The notes under the pieces: generated by a model | Seen by the model: the letters and a program-made list of their open reading frames with translations, nothing else | Told to the model about the DNA's origin: nothing | Database searches by the model: none | Assembly (NCBI RefSeq): GCF_002892835.1 | Contig: NZ_PJMB01000005.1 | Location: 248,001 to 312,000 of the forward strand | Length of the DNA stretch: 64,000 nucleotides | Source: Arthrobacter sp. AFG7.2 | Lineage (GTDB): Bacteria; Actinomycetota; Actinomycetes; Actinomycetales; Micrococcaceae | Reading direction: 5' to 3' | Shown here: positions 1 through 7,884 of the stretch, one piece after another | Layout: the number at the start of each line of letters is the position of its first letter | Numbering within the stretch: position 1 is the stretch's first letter | Position numbers and translations under genes: made by a program

Positions 1-1
1 T

Positions 2-523
2 TTCGGCAAGCGGCTCGTGGGCAGGACCCGGCCGGACCATTCCGAAGCCGTGCCTCCTTTCGAAACATCACCGTCCTTCCCCAGCGGGCACACCTTGAAC
101 ACCACGGTGGTGATAGGGGTGCTGGTCTACCTCATGTGCCTGCAGTTCCAGGTGCTCTGGGCCAGGACTACCGCCATAACTGCCGGCGCCGTCTTCATCA
201 TCGCCATGGGCCTGAGCAGGGTTTTCCTGGGACATCACTGGATGACGGACGTCATGGCCGGCTGGCTGCTGGGACTTGCCTGGGTGGGCATGGTGATCCT
301 GGCGCACCGGCTCTTCCACCTGATGCGGCGGCGCGAGCACGCCGGGCCGGCACCTACCTTCGAACACCCGGTCCTGCGTGAGGACCACACGGAGAACGCG
401 GAAACCCGAACGGGCAGCGCCGCTGGAAAGCGCGACGGCGGTTCCTCGCCAGGGAACGACGGCGGCGCTTCGGGGAGCGGTGCGGACGGCGGGCGGCAGG
501 GGAGGGGCCCGGCGGCCGGGTGA
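2..523 (+). CDS. PAP2-family phosphatase, 3' part (5' end outside window)
   Basis: Lipid phosphatase/undecaprenyl-pyrophosphatase-like membrane protein. The frame is open from base 2, so the gene starts upstream of the window. All three PAP2 signature motifs are visible: K-x6-RP at the very start (KRLVGRTRP), PSGH, and SR-x5-H-x3-D (SRVFLGHHWMTD). Hydrophobic segments alternate with these motifs, as expected for a polytopic membrane enzyme. The C-terminal ~55 residues are a low-complexity Gly/Ala/Arg-rich tail, probably cytoplasmic and dispensable. The gene ends 12 bases before upp. Substrate cannot be told from the sequence. Confidence 0.85.
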   Translation, partial: FGKRLVGRTRPDHSEAVPPFETSPSFPSGHTLNTTVVIGVLVYLMCLQFQVLWARTTAITAGAVFIIAMGLSRVFLGHHWMTDVMAGWLLGLAWVGMVILAHRLFHLMRRREHAGPAPTFEHPVLREDHTENAETRTGSAAGKRDGGSSPGNDGGASGSGADGGRQGRGPAAG

Positions 524-535
524 TAGTTTTGACCC

Positions 536-1171
536 ATGCGCACTCTCGTTGTGGACCACCCGCTGGTCGCCCATAAACTCACCGTTCTCAGGGACAAAAA
601 CACTCCCTCCCCGGTCTTCCGGCAGCTGACGGAGGAGTTGGTGACCCTTCTTGCCTATGAGGCCACCCGAGAGGTCCGCACCGAGCCCGTCACCATCGAA
701 ACGCCGGTGAGCACCACCGTAGGAACCGCATTCACCAAGCCCACGCCGCTGGTGGTGCCCATCCTCCGCGCCGGCTTGGGAATGCTGGAGGGAATGACCA
801 AGCTCGTCCCCACGGCCGAAGTGGGGTTCCTCGGCATGGCCCGCGATGAGGAAACGCTGGACATCATCACCTACGCCGAACGGCTCCCCGAGGACCTCAC
901 CGACCGGCAGATCTTTGTGCTTGACCCCATGCTCGCCACCGGCGGGACACTGCGCGAAGCCATTAAGTTCCTGTTCAAGCGCGGCGCCTCAGATGTCACC
1001 TGCATCTGCCTGCTTGCCGCGCCTGAAGGCCTGGCCAAGCTGGAGGAAGAACTTACCGGCGCGAACGTCACCATTGTCCTGGCCTCGATTGACGAAAAGC
1101 TGAACGAGAAGTCGTATATCGTCCCGGGCCTCGGCGACGCCGGCGACAGGCTTTACGGCATCGCCGGCTAG
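536..1171 (+). CDS. upp: Uracil phosphoribosyltransferase
   Basis: Salvages uracil: uracil + PRPP to UMP + PPi, in the cytoplasm. The 211-residue length fits the family. The N-terminus ([20 protein letters not shown]), the PRPP-binding motif around [10 protein letters not shown] and the C-terminal [11 protein letters not shown] segment that contacts uracil are all present. The ATG at 536 starts directly at the conserved N-terminus. It probably stands alone as a housekeeping gene, although the PAP2 gene ends only 12 bases upstream. Confidence 0.97.
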   Translation: MRTLVVDHPLVAHKLTVLRDKNTPSPVFRQLTEELVTLLAYEATREVRTEPVTIETPVSTTVGTAFTKPTPLVVPILRAGLGMLEGMTKLVPTAEVGFLGMARDEETLDIITYAERLPEDLTDRQIFVLDPMLATGGTLREAIKFLFKRGASDVTCICLLAAPEGLAKLEEELTGANVTIVLASIDEKLNEKSYIVPGLGDAGDRLYGIAG

Positions 1172-1210
1172 GACTCAAGCCTTTCCCACGCCCATTCGCA
1201 GGGCTAGCCT

Positions 1211-1594
1211 GTGCGCATGGACTGGAAACTTGAACTCGTGTATGTCCCCGTGTCCGATGTGGACCGGGCCAAAGACTTCTACGTCAACAAGGTGGGCTTC
1301 ACCGCCGATTTCGACGAACGGCCCAACGACGCCATCAGGTTCGTGCAGCTCACGCCTCCCGGTTCCGCCTGCTCCATCTGCATTGGGGAAGGGCTCACGG
1401 ACGCCCCTCCCGGGACCGGCTCGAATCTGCAGCTCGTCGTCGACGACATCCAGGCCGCCCACGGGCACCTGAAAGCCAGCGGTGTGGACGTCAGCGACGT
1501 GGACATCCAGGACTGGGGCCATTTCGTGTACTTCGCCGATCCGGACGGCAACCGGTGGGCAGTCCAGTACATCCCGGGCCGGAACCCGGGATGA
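1211..1594 (+). CDS. VOC (glyoxalase/bleomycin-resistance fold) family protein
   Basis: A 127-residue single-domain vicinal-oxygen-chelate protein. Recognisable pieces are LVYVPVSDVDRAKDFYVNKVGF at the start (beta-alpha-beta unit), a central FVQLTPPGSACSICIG strand, and the C-terminal FADPDGNRWAVQ, typical of the second paired beta-alpha-beta-beta-beta module. The substrate cannot be predicted; members include metal-dependent dioxygenases, isomerases and resistance proteins. The start is GTG 1211 or ATG 1217, two codons later. It converges on the transglycosylase gene. Confidence 0.85.
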   Translation: MRMDWKLELVYVPVSDVDRAKDFYVNKVGFTADFDERPNDAIRFVQLTPPGSACSICIGEGLTDAPPGTGSNLQLVVDDIQAAHGHLKASGVDVSDVDIQDWGHFVYFADPDGNRWAVQYIPGRNPG

Positions 1595-1631
1595 GGCGTG
1601 GGGGAGCGGCGGGTGAGGCTGCTCCGCTGGT

Positions 1632-2345
1632 TTAGTACCAGTTATTGGCGTAGTGGAAGTTCAATGCACCGCACGGGGACTGGTAGCGCTCCTGAATGTA
1701 GTCCAGGCCCCAGTTGATCTGCGTACGGTAGTTGGTGAGGTAGTCCGCGCCGGCGCTTGCCATCTTCTCGGCTGGAAGGGACTGCACGATGCCGTAGGCG
1801 CCGCTGCTCGGGTTGGTGGCCGTCGTTGTCCAGTCCGATTCCTTGGTCCACAGGGTCTGCAGGCACTGCATCTGGTCCGGAGCCCAGCCGAAGGACGCCA
1901 GCTGGCCGGCAGCATAGGCCTGTGCACCTGCCGGGTCATTGACCGCGACGGCGGGGGCCGGCTCGGGAGCAGGCGCGGGTTCGGGAGCAGGTGCCGGGGC
2001 GGGTTCCGGTGCTGGAGCCGGCGCAGGCTCGGCGGCTGGAGCAGGGGCAGCTTCGGCCGCCTGCGGGACAACGTTGATCGGCTCGGGGGACTGAGCCGGG
2101 TTTTCCTGGATTTCGCTTTGTTCGAAGCTCAGCTTCGACTGCGCTTCTGCGGCCTGCGTCTCCGTCGCTGCCACCTTGGCAGCGGTATCGGTAGCCTGGC
2201 CCGCTGCTCCAACGCCTATGAGGAGGGCGCAGGACGTTGCCAGGATCGCGGCGCGCTGGCCGAAGGACGGAATTTTGCCTGCCCCGCGCGGTGCATGGTC
2301 TTCAGGCCCTGATTTCGGGCGTGCTTTCATAAGGAACTTGGACAT
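1632..2345 (-). CDS. Secreted transglycosylase-like cell-wall protein
   Basis: A 237-residue secreted protein, likely acting on peptidoglycan. It has a basic N-terminus, then a hydrophobic export signal at about residues 30-55 (AAILATSCALLIGVGAAG), an Ala/Glu/Gln-rich stretch, a proline-alanine linker made of repeated PAPAPE units (about residues 95-130), and a C-terminal lysozyme-like domain of about 95 residues. That domain contains LQTLWTKESDW with the candidate catalytic Glu, NPSSGAYGIVQSLPAEKM, and a final INWGLDYIQERY...W, as in SLT/Rpf-like transglycosylases. The start ATG at 2345 follows a GAGAGG box. A c-di-AMP riboswitch in its leader supports a cell-wall remodelling role. Confidence 0.85.
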   Translation of the reverse strand: MSKFLMKARPKSGPEDHAPRGAGKIPSFGQRAAILATSCALLIGVGAAGQATDTAAKVAATETQAAEAQSKLSFEQSEIQENPAQSPEPINVVPQAAEAAPAPAAEPAPAPAPEPAPAPAPEPAPAPEPAPAVAVNDPAGAQAYAAGQLASFGWAPDQMQCLQTLWTKESDWTTTATNPSSGAYGIVQSLPAEKMASAGADYLTNYRTQINWGLDYIQERYQSPCGALNFHYANNWY

Positions 2346-2349
2346 GATG

Positions 2350-2498
2350 GATCGCCTCTCACACCTGCGGAGTTAGCTGTCGGGTTCGGATGAGGGCATC
2401 CGGCAGCACGGAAGGATCACGTGCTGGCTTAACCCCAAGGGCAGTTGAATGCCCGGGACGGTGGGTCCCCCGCCTCTGCCTATGATCAACCGGAATCC
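2350..2498 (-). promoter_or_regulatory. ydaO-yuaA (cyclic di-AMP) riboswitch in the leader of the transglycosylase gene
   Basis: Read on the minus strand, the leader contains three conserved blocks of the ydaO/yuaA aptamer in order: GGCAGAGGCGGGGGACCCA (2480-2462), CTTGGGGTTAA (2439-2429) and CCGAACCCGACAGCTAAC followed by a purine-rich GCAGG (2389-2364). The aptamer ends about 10-15 bases before the start codon, so ligand binding could act on the ribosome site or on transcription. Known members bind c-di-AMP and often switch off cell-wall hydrolase genes in actinobacteria. The boundaries are approximate. Confidence 0.87.
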
Positions 2499-2605
2499 GG
2501 GAAGTGGCAGAGCTTGGCGTCATCCGGATATGCGGCCCAAACGGGAACCGCACCCAATCGACGCTACAGGAAGAAAGCTTTCAAGTCACATTTTGGTAAC
2601 AGAGA

Positions 2606-4165
2606 TCACGACGACGGCGTGGCACCTTGCGGCGTTGATCCGGCGGGTGGCAATTGCAGGATGAATTGCGTGCGCCCAGGGCGTGACGTCACCGTTACCG
2701 TGCCGCCGTGCGCCTCAACAATGGACTCGACGATCGATAGGCCCAGGCCGCTGGTTCCCTCCGCGGCGGATATGCCTGGTCCGCCGGGCGTGCCCGCCCG
2801 GGACGCGTCTGCGCGGGCGAAGCGTGCAAAGACCTGGTCCACGAATTCCGGCGGGATGCCCCCGCCGTCGTCCGTTACCGTTACCACCGCGGCGCCCGCC
2901 GCTGTCTTCCCAACCCCGGTGACCACGGTGGTTCCGGGCGGCGTGTGCTTGCGGGCGTTGGACAGCAGGTTTATCAGCACCTGCCGCAGCTGGGACGGAT
3001 CACCGTCCACCAGCACAGGCTCAGCGGGGAGTTCAAGCCGCCAATTATGTTCGGGGCCCATGACCTTTTCGTCACTGACGCTTTCCACCACCAGGTGGTT
3101 CAGGTCCACTTCGCTGAGCTTTAGGGGCTGCCCCTCATCGAGCCGTGCCAGCAGCAGCAGGTCCTCCACCAGTGCGGTCATCCGTTCGGACTGGCTTTGC
3201 ACCCGCGCCAGCGACCTCGCCCCGTCCAGGGTGAAGGACTCTGTCATCCGCAGGAGCTCTGTATAGCCGCGGATCGCGGTCAGCGGCGTGCGGAGCTCGT
3301 GCGAGGCGTCAGCCACGAACTGCCGTACCTTGGTTTCGCTCTTCTGCCGCGCCTGCAGCGCGCTGGCCACGTTGTCCAGCATGAGGTTCAATGCGTGCCC
3401 CACGCTGCCCACCTCCGTTCCCGGATTGGAGTTCGACGGCGGCACGCGGACAGCCAGTGCTACCTCGCCTGCGTCCAGTGGCAGCTGCGAAACGCGGGTG
3501 GCCACCTCGGAGAGCTGTTCGAGGGGTTTCATGGTGCGCCGGATCAGCACTGTTCCCACCAGTCCGATCAGCAGCAGGCCGGCCAGTGAGACGAAGACGA
3601 AGGTCCACACCAGGGACGCGAGGGTACTCTGCTGGGCGGCCAGGGGAAGTCCTGTCACCAGGACATCACCGAAGTTGGTCCTGACCGCGATCAGCCGGTA
3701 GTCGCCGTTGGATAGCGTCCTGTCCACTGGCTGCGCGTCTGTCTCCAAAGCCAGCAGGACCTGCTTGTCCCCGCTGGACAACGGGGAGCGCATGGTGTTC
3801 GAGGTGAGGAAGCCGCCACTGTTGACCTGGCCGTTGAGAATAAGCGCGTTCAGCGTTCCCACGCTTTGGCCCCGGGAATCCAGCGGATCCCGGCCGTTAA
3901 ACCCGCCTGAGGGGGGCCGGCCGGGATCGTTGGAGCGGGCTGCGGCCTGGCTGAGCTGCCCGTCCAGCTGGCGGGTGAGGAAGGCGTCCATGGAGGCATA
4001 ACTCGCAACACCCACGGCGCCGCAGATGGCGATCAGCAACGTCATGGCCAGGAGGATGAGCCTGGTCCGCAGGTGCCAGGTCCCGGGCTTGAGCCAGCTG
4101 CGGCGCTGTGGTTCCGCACTGCGGCGTTCCGCGCTCTGCGACTGGGTGCTGTGGGGGGACGGCAC
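2606..4165 (-). CDS. Two-component sensor histidine kinase (HAMP-HisKA-HATPase)
   Basis: A 519-residue membrane kinase. Layout: basic N-terminus, TM1 at about residues 34-55 (LILLAMTLLIAICGAVGVASY), an extracytoplasmic region of about 120 residues, TM2 at about 185-207, a HAMP linker, the HisKA H-box (FVADASHELRTPLTAIRGY), then N-box (LINLLSNARKHTP), G1 (DDGGGIP) and G2 (GTSGLGLSIV) of the ATPase domain. GTG 4165 lies 5 bases after the response-regulator stop, so the two are co-transcribed. The layout resembles mycobacterial TrcS/TcrY-type kinases. The signal sensed is unknown. Confidence 0.93.
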   Translation of the reverse strand: MPSPHSTQSQSAERRSAEPQRRSWLKPGTWHLRTRLILLAMTLLIAICGAVGVASYASMDAFLTRQLDGQLSQAAARSNDPGRPPSGGFNGRDPLDSRGQSVGTLNALILNGQVNSGGFLTSNTMRSPLSSGDKQVLLALETDAQPVDRTLSNGDYRLIAVRTNFGDVLVTGLPLAAQQSTLASLVWTFVFVSLAGLLLIGLVGTVLIRRTMKPLEQLSEVATRVSQLPLDAGEVALAVRVPPSNSNPGTEVGSVGHALNLMLDNVASALQARQKSETKVRQFVADASHELRTPLTAIRGYTELLRMTESFTLDGARSLARVQSQSERMTALVEDLLLLARLDEGQPLKLSEVDLNHLVVESVSDEKVMGPEHNWRLELPAEPVLVDGDPSQLRQVLINLLSNARKHTPPGTTVVTGVGKTAAGAAVVTVTDDGGGIPPEFVDQVFARFARADASRAGTPGGPGISAAEGTSGLGLSIVESIVEAHGGTVTVTSRPGRTQFILQLPPAGSTPQGATPSS

Positions 4166-4170
4166 GGGCC

Positions 4171-4911
4171 CTACTCCGCCGGTTTGATGACATACCCGGC
4201 GCCGCGCACGGTGTGGATCATGGGCGGGTGGACGGCGTCCACCTTCTTGCGCAGATAGGAAATGTAGAGCTCCACGATGTTGGCCTGGCCGCCGAAGTCG
4301 TAGTTCCAGACCCGATCCAAGATCTGTGCCTTGCTGATGACGCGCTTGGGGTTCTCCATAAGGTAGCGGAGCAGCTCGAACTGGGTTGCTGTCAGCTGGA
4401 GCACGTCACCGGCGCGGGTCACCTCACGGGTGTCCACGTTGAGGACCAGGTCTCCCACCACCAGTTCCGCGGTGTCCATGGCGGCGACGCCGGACCTCTG
4501 AACCAGCCGGTGCAGCCGGAGCAGGACTTCCTCCATGCTGAACGGCTTGGTGACGTAGTCATCACCGCCGGCTGCGAGGCCGACAATCCGGTCCTGGACC
4601 GCGTCCTTCGCGGTCAGGAACAGTGCGGGAACCTCCGGCGCGAAGGCGCGGATCCTGGCCAGGACCTCGACGCCGTCGAAGCCGGGAATCATGACGTCCA
4701 GGACCAGCACGTCAGGGCGGAAGTCCTTGGCCGTCTTCACTGCCTCGGGGCCGTCAGCGGCAATTGCCACCGACCAGCCTGCCATGCGCAGCCCCATGCT
4801 CATGAGTTCGGAAAGGCTCGGCTCGTCATCGACCACCAGCGCCCTGATGGGGGAGCCGTCCGGATGGGTGAGCTGTGGCAGGTTGTTTGTCATGGAGTGC
4901 GGGGTGGCCAT
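4171..4911 (-). CDS. OmpR/PhoB-family response regulator
   Basis: A 246-residue partner of the kinase encoded immediately downstream. The receiver domain (about residues 22-135) has the acidic pair DDE, the phospho-acceptor Asp in VLVLDVMIPG, T in LTAKD and K in VTKPFS. The winged-helix DNA-binding domain (about 150-240) contains LTATQFELLRYLMENPKRVISK and the recognition helix region NIVELYISYLRKKVD, ending HTVRGAGYVIKP. The ATG at 4911 is preceded by GGAGAG at good spacing. It resembles TrcR/PhoP-type regulators; the targets are unknown. Confidence 0.94.
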   Translation of the reverse strand: MATPHSMTNNLPQLTHPDGSPIRALVVDDEPSLSELMSMGLRMAGWSVAIAADGPEAVKTAKDFRPDVLVLDVMIPGFDGVEVLARIRAFAPEVPALFLTAKDAVQDRIVGLAAGGDDYVTKPFSMEEVLLRLHRLVQRSGVAAMDTAELVVGDLVLNVDTREVTRAGDVLQLTATQFELLRYLMENPKRVISKAQILDRVWNYDFGGQANIVELYISYLRKKVDAVHPPMIHTVRGAGYVIKPAE

Positions 4912-5603
4912 GGAACAACTCTCCGATCCCTGGGTTAAGCCTGGCTATGGCATCCCTGTGCGCAGGCTGTGAATCACAGCCTAGCCAGCGGAAGGGGAGC
5001 AACGGGCCCGTCTCACGCCACGTGCCGGCGCGCGAGAATGGGAAACCTGAGCGCCGCTGGTGCCGATTGCGCTGAATTCGCCCGCCGGAGGGAAAGTTTT
5101 TTTGTCCAGAAATGGAAGCGGCTGGACACGCGAAAGGGGCCGCGCCGAGATTCCACTATCAGTCCTGCTTTTGAATTTGTCGCCCGATTTCATCGTCTTT
5201 GACGAATTTTATTTGCCGATCGGCCTCTTGCCGGATGCGCAAAAGGATAACGACCGTTATTTTTCGCCGCGGCCAGAATCGTGATCTGCGCCACGTTAGC
5301 CGTTTTAGTCTCACAATGCGGACGAAAGCGTCCATTGTTACTTGCAAGTTGCCATTGTTACGCTGCACACTTCCAATGTGAACAAGAACTCAACAGCACC
5401 TGCAGCCGCAGAACATTGGCCCAGCACATCCGCTGCTGCCGACATGCGCTGTTGTCGAATGCACGCCTGACCTTCCCACCCATCGAAGTTCTTAGGCATT
5501 CGCCCCCAGCCCAGCGTCGGGCGCCCCTCCCCAGTTCGCACTTGCGGGGAAACCCAGCATTCGGGCCGTGCTTTGCGGCCATTCACATTGAGGTAACCAA
5601 AAC
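4912..5603. other. 692-base intergenic region between divergent regulator genes; no gene seen
   Basis: This holds the promoters of the leftward response regulator and the rightward winged-helix gene. It looks less GC-rich than its surroundings, especially at 5160-5400. Short reading frames here have no recognisable features, no convincing ribosome sites and no actinobacterial codon bias. A T7 run at 5097-5103 is not preceded by a strong hairpin. The only structured signal is the repeated CCATTGTTAC with a palindrome between the copies (listed separately). Confidence 0.6.
5332..5361. promoter_or_regulatory. Candidate operator: two CCATTGTTAC direct repeats flanking a palindrome
   Basis: CCATTGTTAC occurs at 5332-5341 and again at 5352-5361, exactly 20 bp apart (two helical turns). 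The perfect 10-bp palindrome ACTTGCAAGT lies at 5340-5349. Direct repeats on one helix face are typical of OmpR-type winged-helix regulators, and such genes flank the region on both sides. The binding protein is not known. Confidence 0.4.
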
Positions 5604-6467
5604 ATGACCGTTGCATCCGGATACGTCCACATCTCTGTCCGTAACGCCGCCAAGGCCGGCCAGCCCTCGGGCCTTCGCCCCGGGTTTGGGCCACGCAGCG
5701 CCCTGGCTCCCTCTGCTTCCGGAAGCAGCTTCCCGTCCCAAGGCTTCGCGCCGCAGGGCTTCAACCCCAATTCCTATGGACAGCTCCGCGCCGTCCAGCC
5801 GGCAGAGGCCGCTCCCATGACCGCACCCACGCCGGTGGTTGCCGGCCCGAACGCCGTCCGGGCCGTCGCCAACGACACCGTGGCGCGGGGATTTGTCCTC
5901 TACATGGGCATCGATGAGGAAACTGCGGCCGCCGCCGGAACCTCCATTGCCAAGCTGGCCCAGGAAATCCGCGCCTACGCGCAGTCCCTCGTTGCAGGGG
6001 CCGAGAGTTACGCAGCCGTTGCGGTTGCTCCGGCCGGCACCCCCGGCTCCGCTCTCGACGTCGTCCGTTCCACCTTTGGTGACCCGACCGTCAGCGCCCG
6101 GCAGCGCACGGAAGCTCCGCGCCAGCAGGCCCAGGAGCCGCGCCCCTCAGGTGTCCTGATCGACCTCGCCCGCCGCGAAGTGCACCTGGACGGCGAGTCA
6201 CTCAACCTGACCTTCAAGGAGTTCGAACTCCTGAACTACCTGGTGGAAAACGGCACCCGCACCGTGGGCCGCGACGAACTCCTCGAAGGACTGTGGCGCA
6301 ATGCCGAAGAGGTGCCCAATGAGCGCACCATCGACGTCCACATCCGCCGGCTGCGCTCCAAGCTGGGACGCCTTGCCAACACCGTGCGCACAGTCCGCGG
6401 CCAGGGATACCGGTTCTATGAGCACCCCGAGGTTGTTGTCTGGGCCGCTCCGGAATACTCGATCTAG
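5604..6467 (+). CDS. Winged-helix transcriptional regulator without receiver domain
   Basis: A 287-residue protein whose C-terminal third (about residues 180-275) is an OmpR-type winged helix: VLIDLARREVHLDGESLNLT, then FKEFELLNYLVENGTRTVGR, NERTIDVHIRRLRSKLG and VRTVRGQGYRFY. There is no phospho-acceptor receiver. The N-terminal part is instead a Pro/Ser/Ala-rich disordered stretch of about 80 residues, then a helical segment around residues 93-135 (VARGFVLYMGIDEETAAAAG). It may be regulated by abundance or by a ligand rather than by phosphorylation. ATG 5604 follows GAGG with a long spacer. Confidence 0.85.
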   Translation: MTVASGYVHISVRNAAKAGQPSGLRPGFGPRSALAPSASGSSFPSQGFAPQGFNPNSYGQLRAVQPAEAAPMTAPTPVVAGPNAVRAVANDTVARGFVLYMGIDEETAAAAGTSIAKLAQEIRAYAQSLVAGAESYAAVAVAPAGTPGSALDVVRSTFGDPTVSARQRTEAPRQQAQEPRPSGVLIDLARREVHLDGESLNLTFKEFELLNYLVENGTRTVGRDELLEGLWRNAEEVPNERTIDVHIRRLRSKLGRLANTVRTVRGQGYRFYEHPEVVVWAAPEYSI

Positions 6468-6480
6468 GTCTTCTGCGACC

Positions 6481-6568
6481 GCGCCAAAGCGGCTTTCTGC
6501 CGTGCCTTAGACACCTCCTTCGTTCCTCAGTCGGCGATGCGGCACTACGCAGAAAGTCGCTTTTGCGC
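6481..6568. repeat. 88-bp imperfect inverted repeat (REP/MITE-like hairpin)
   Basis: The left arm 6481-6500 and right arm 6549-6568 are inverted repeats matching at 18 of 20 positions (GCGCCAAAGCGGCTTTCTGC against GCGCAAAAGCGACTTTCTGC). Inside them GTGCC (6502-6506) pairs with GGCAC (6541-6545), extending the stem. It begins 13 bases after the winged-helix gene stop. No T-run follows, so it is not a classic terminator; a dispersed palindromic element is the better guess. Confidence 0.55.
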
Positions 6569-6644
6569 GTCCGGACCCAGTAAGCACTGACCTCCGCGGT
6601 TGCGGTTCGACGGCGGCTATTGGGGCTGGCGCTAGGCTTGGGCC

Positions 6645-7172
6645 ATGAGTGAGCACCATCTTCGACGGCTTGTGATCATGCGGCATGCCAAGGCCGATTG
6701 GCCGGGCGGGGTGGCTGACCACGAGCGTCCCCTGGAGGAAAGGGGCCACCGCGAGGCGCCCCTTGCCGGCCGGTGGCTGCTCAAGCACAACATCGTGCCG
6801 GATTTCATCCTCTGCTCCAGCGCCCTGCGGACCAGACAGACGTGCACCTGGGTGTGCTCGGAGCTGGGGGAGAAAGCCCCGACGCCCAAGCTTGAGGACG
6901 GGCTGTACGCAGCGTCGGCACTCCGGATGCTGACGGTAATCAACCATGTCCCGGATACGGTCACCACGTTGATGCTGATCTCGCATCTGCCCGGGGTACA
7001 GGACCTCGCCATGCATCTGGCTTCACGCGATTCGGACCACGATGCCTACATGGACGCCGCCACCCGGTACCCCACCAATGCCCTTGCAGTCCTTGAGACG
7101 GAGAAATCCTGGGCGGAGCTGGACGGACAGGACGCGCGGATCACCAGATTCAAGGTTCCCCGCGCGCATTAG
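6645..7172 (+). CDS. SixA-like histidine phosphatase
   Basis: A 175-residue member of the histidine-phosphatase superfamily, short SixA type. The RHG-type signature is LVIMRHAKADWP near the N-terminus with the phospho-acceptor His; the SSALRTRQT arginine motif and the second catalytic His in LMLISHLPGVQDLA are present. SixA proteins remove phosphate from phosphohistidine in phosphotransfer proteins. The actual substrate is unknown, and other small phosphatases share this fold. It converges on the membrane-protein gene, whose stop is 28 bases away. Confidence 0.85.
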   Translation: MSEHHLRRLVIMRHAKADWPGGVADHERPLEERGHREAPLAGRWLLKHNIVPDFILCSSALRTRQTCTWVCSELGEKAPTPKLEDGLYAASALRMLTVINHVPDTVTTLMLISHLPGVQDLAMHLASRDSDHDAYMDAATRYPTNALAVLETEKSWAELDGQDARITRFKVPRAH

Positions 7173-7200
7173 GCGCGGGCTTGCCTCCAAGGACGAGGTC

Positions 7201-7884
7201 TCAGCGCCGGCGTGTGGACCTGGTCCCCGTTGTCGACGGCGGCGTCCTGCCTTGGGACGCCGCCGGCGACGACGAAGGCCGCTTGGCAGGGACGGAAGGC
7301 GCCCGCGCGGGTGCACGGAGGCGGCTTGTGCCTTCACCGGCTGGACGCCGGGCCGGCCGCCGCTGGGCTGTCCCGCCAGCGCCGGCCCGGCCCGTCGTCG
7401 TCCCTCTATTCGCCGGTGCTGTCATGCCGGCCCTGCCCTTGCCTGGCCTGCCCTTGCCCGCGCGGTTCTTGCCGCTGGAGGACCGCAACCGCCGCCCCGG
7501 GGGCCACACCGCACCGAGGAACAGGACCAAAAGCGTTGCAAGGCCTGCGGCGGCAGCGCCAAAGAAGTAGTTGTCCGGGTCGCCGGTAGGAAGGGGGGTG
7601 CCCAGAAATGACGACTCACCGGCAAAGGCCAGCTCCCAGGTGCTGACAAACGCGAGCAGGAATGCAACGGTGAGGCTGGTTCCGGCCCCGGCAGCAAGGA
7701 GGGCGAGGCGGCGTCCCCGGTTCAGGATCTCCATCAGGCACGCAAGGTAAGCCAGCGCCAGGACACCGAGCAACGCCACGAACACCGGTTCCGCAAGCGT
7801 CATTCCGGTCAGCACCAGCAGCCCGGCGGCCACGATACCGGCGATGACGGCAAATTTTCCGCTGTTCCCCATATGCCCAATCAT
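7201..7884 (-). CDS. Membrane protein with long basic C-terminal tail, last gene of Pip/TetR operon
   Basis: Not recognised as a named family. The 227-residue protein has four hydrophobic segments at about residues 10-30, 33-51, 58-79 and 105-127, then a tail of about 100 residues very rich in Arg, Lys, Ser, Pro, Ala and Thr with no acidic residues to speak of. The tail is probably disordered and cytoplasmic. Its ATG overlaps the TetR-gene stop (ATGA), so translation is coupled to that operon. A role alongside the Pip-type transport protein is an inference from position only. Confidence 0.7.
   Translation of the reverse strand: MIGHMGNSGKFAVIAGIVAAGLLVLTGMTLAEPVFVALLGVLALAYLACLMEILNRGRRLALLAAGAGTSLTVAFLLAFVSTWELAFAGESSFLGTPLPTGDPDNYFFGAAAAGLATLLVLFLGAVWPPGRRLRSSSGKNRAGKGRPGKGRAGMTAPANRGTTTGRAGAGGTAQRRPARRPAGEGTSRLRAPARAPSVPAKRPSSSPAASQGRTPPSTTGTRSTRRR

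Noticed and set aside
5097..5103. T7 run as a terminator
   Set aside because: No stable hairpin precedes it, and no gene ends nearby on that strand.
5490..5545. C-rich segment resembling the actinobacterial 6C RNA
   Set aside because: Only one weak stem (CGCCC/GGGCG) is visible and the two C-rich loops of the motif cannot be aligned.
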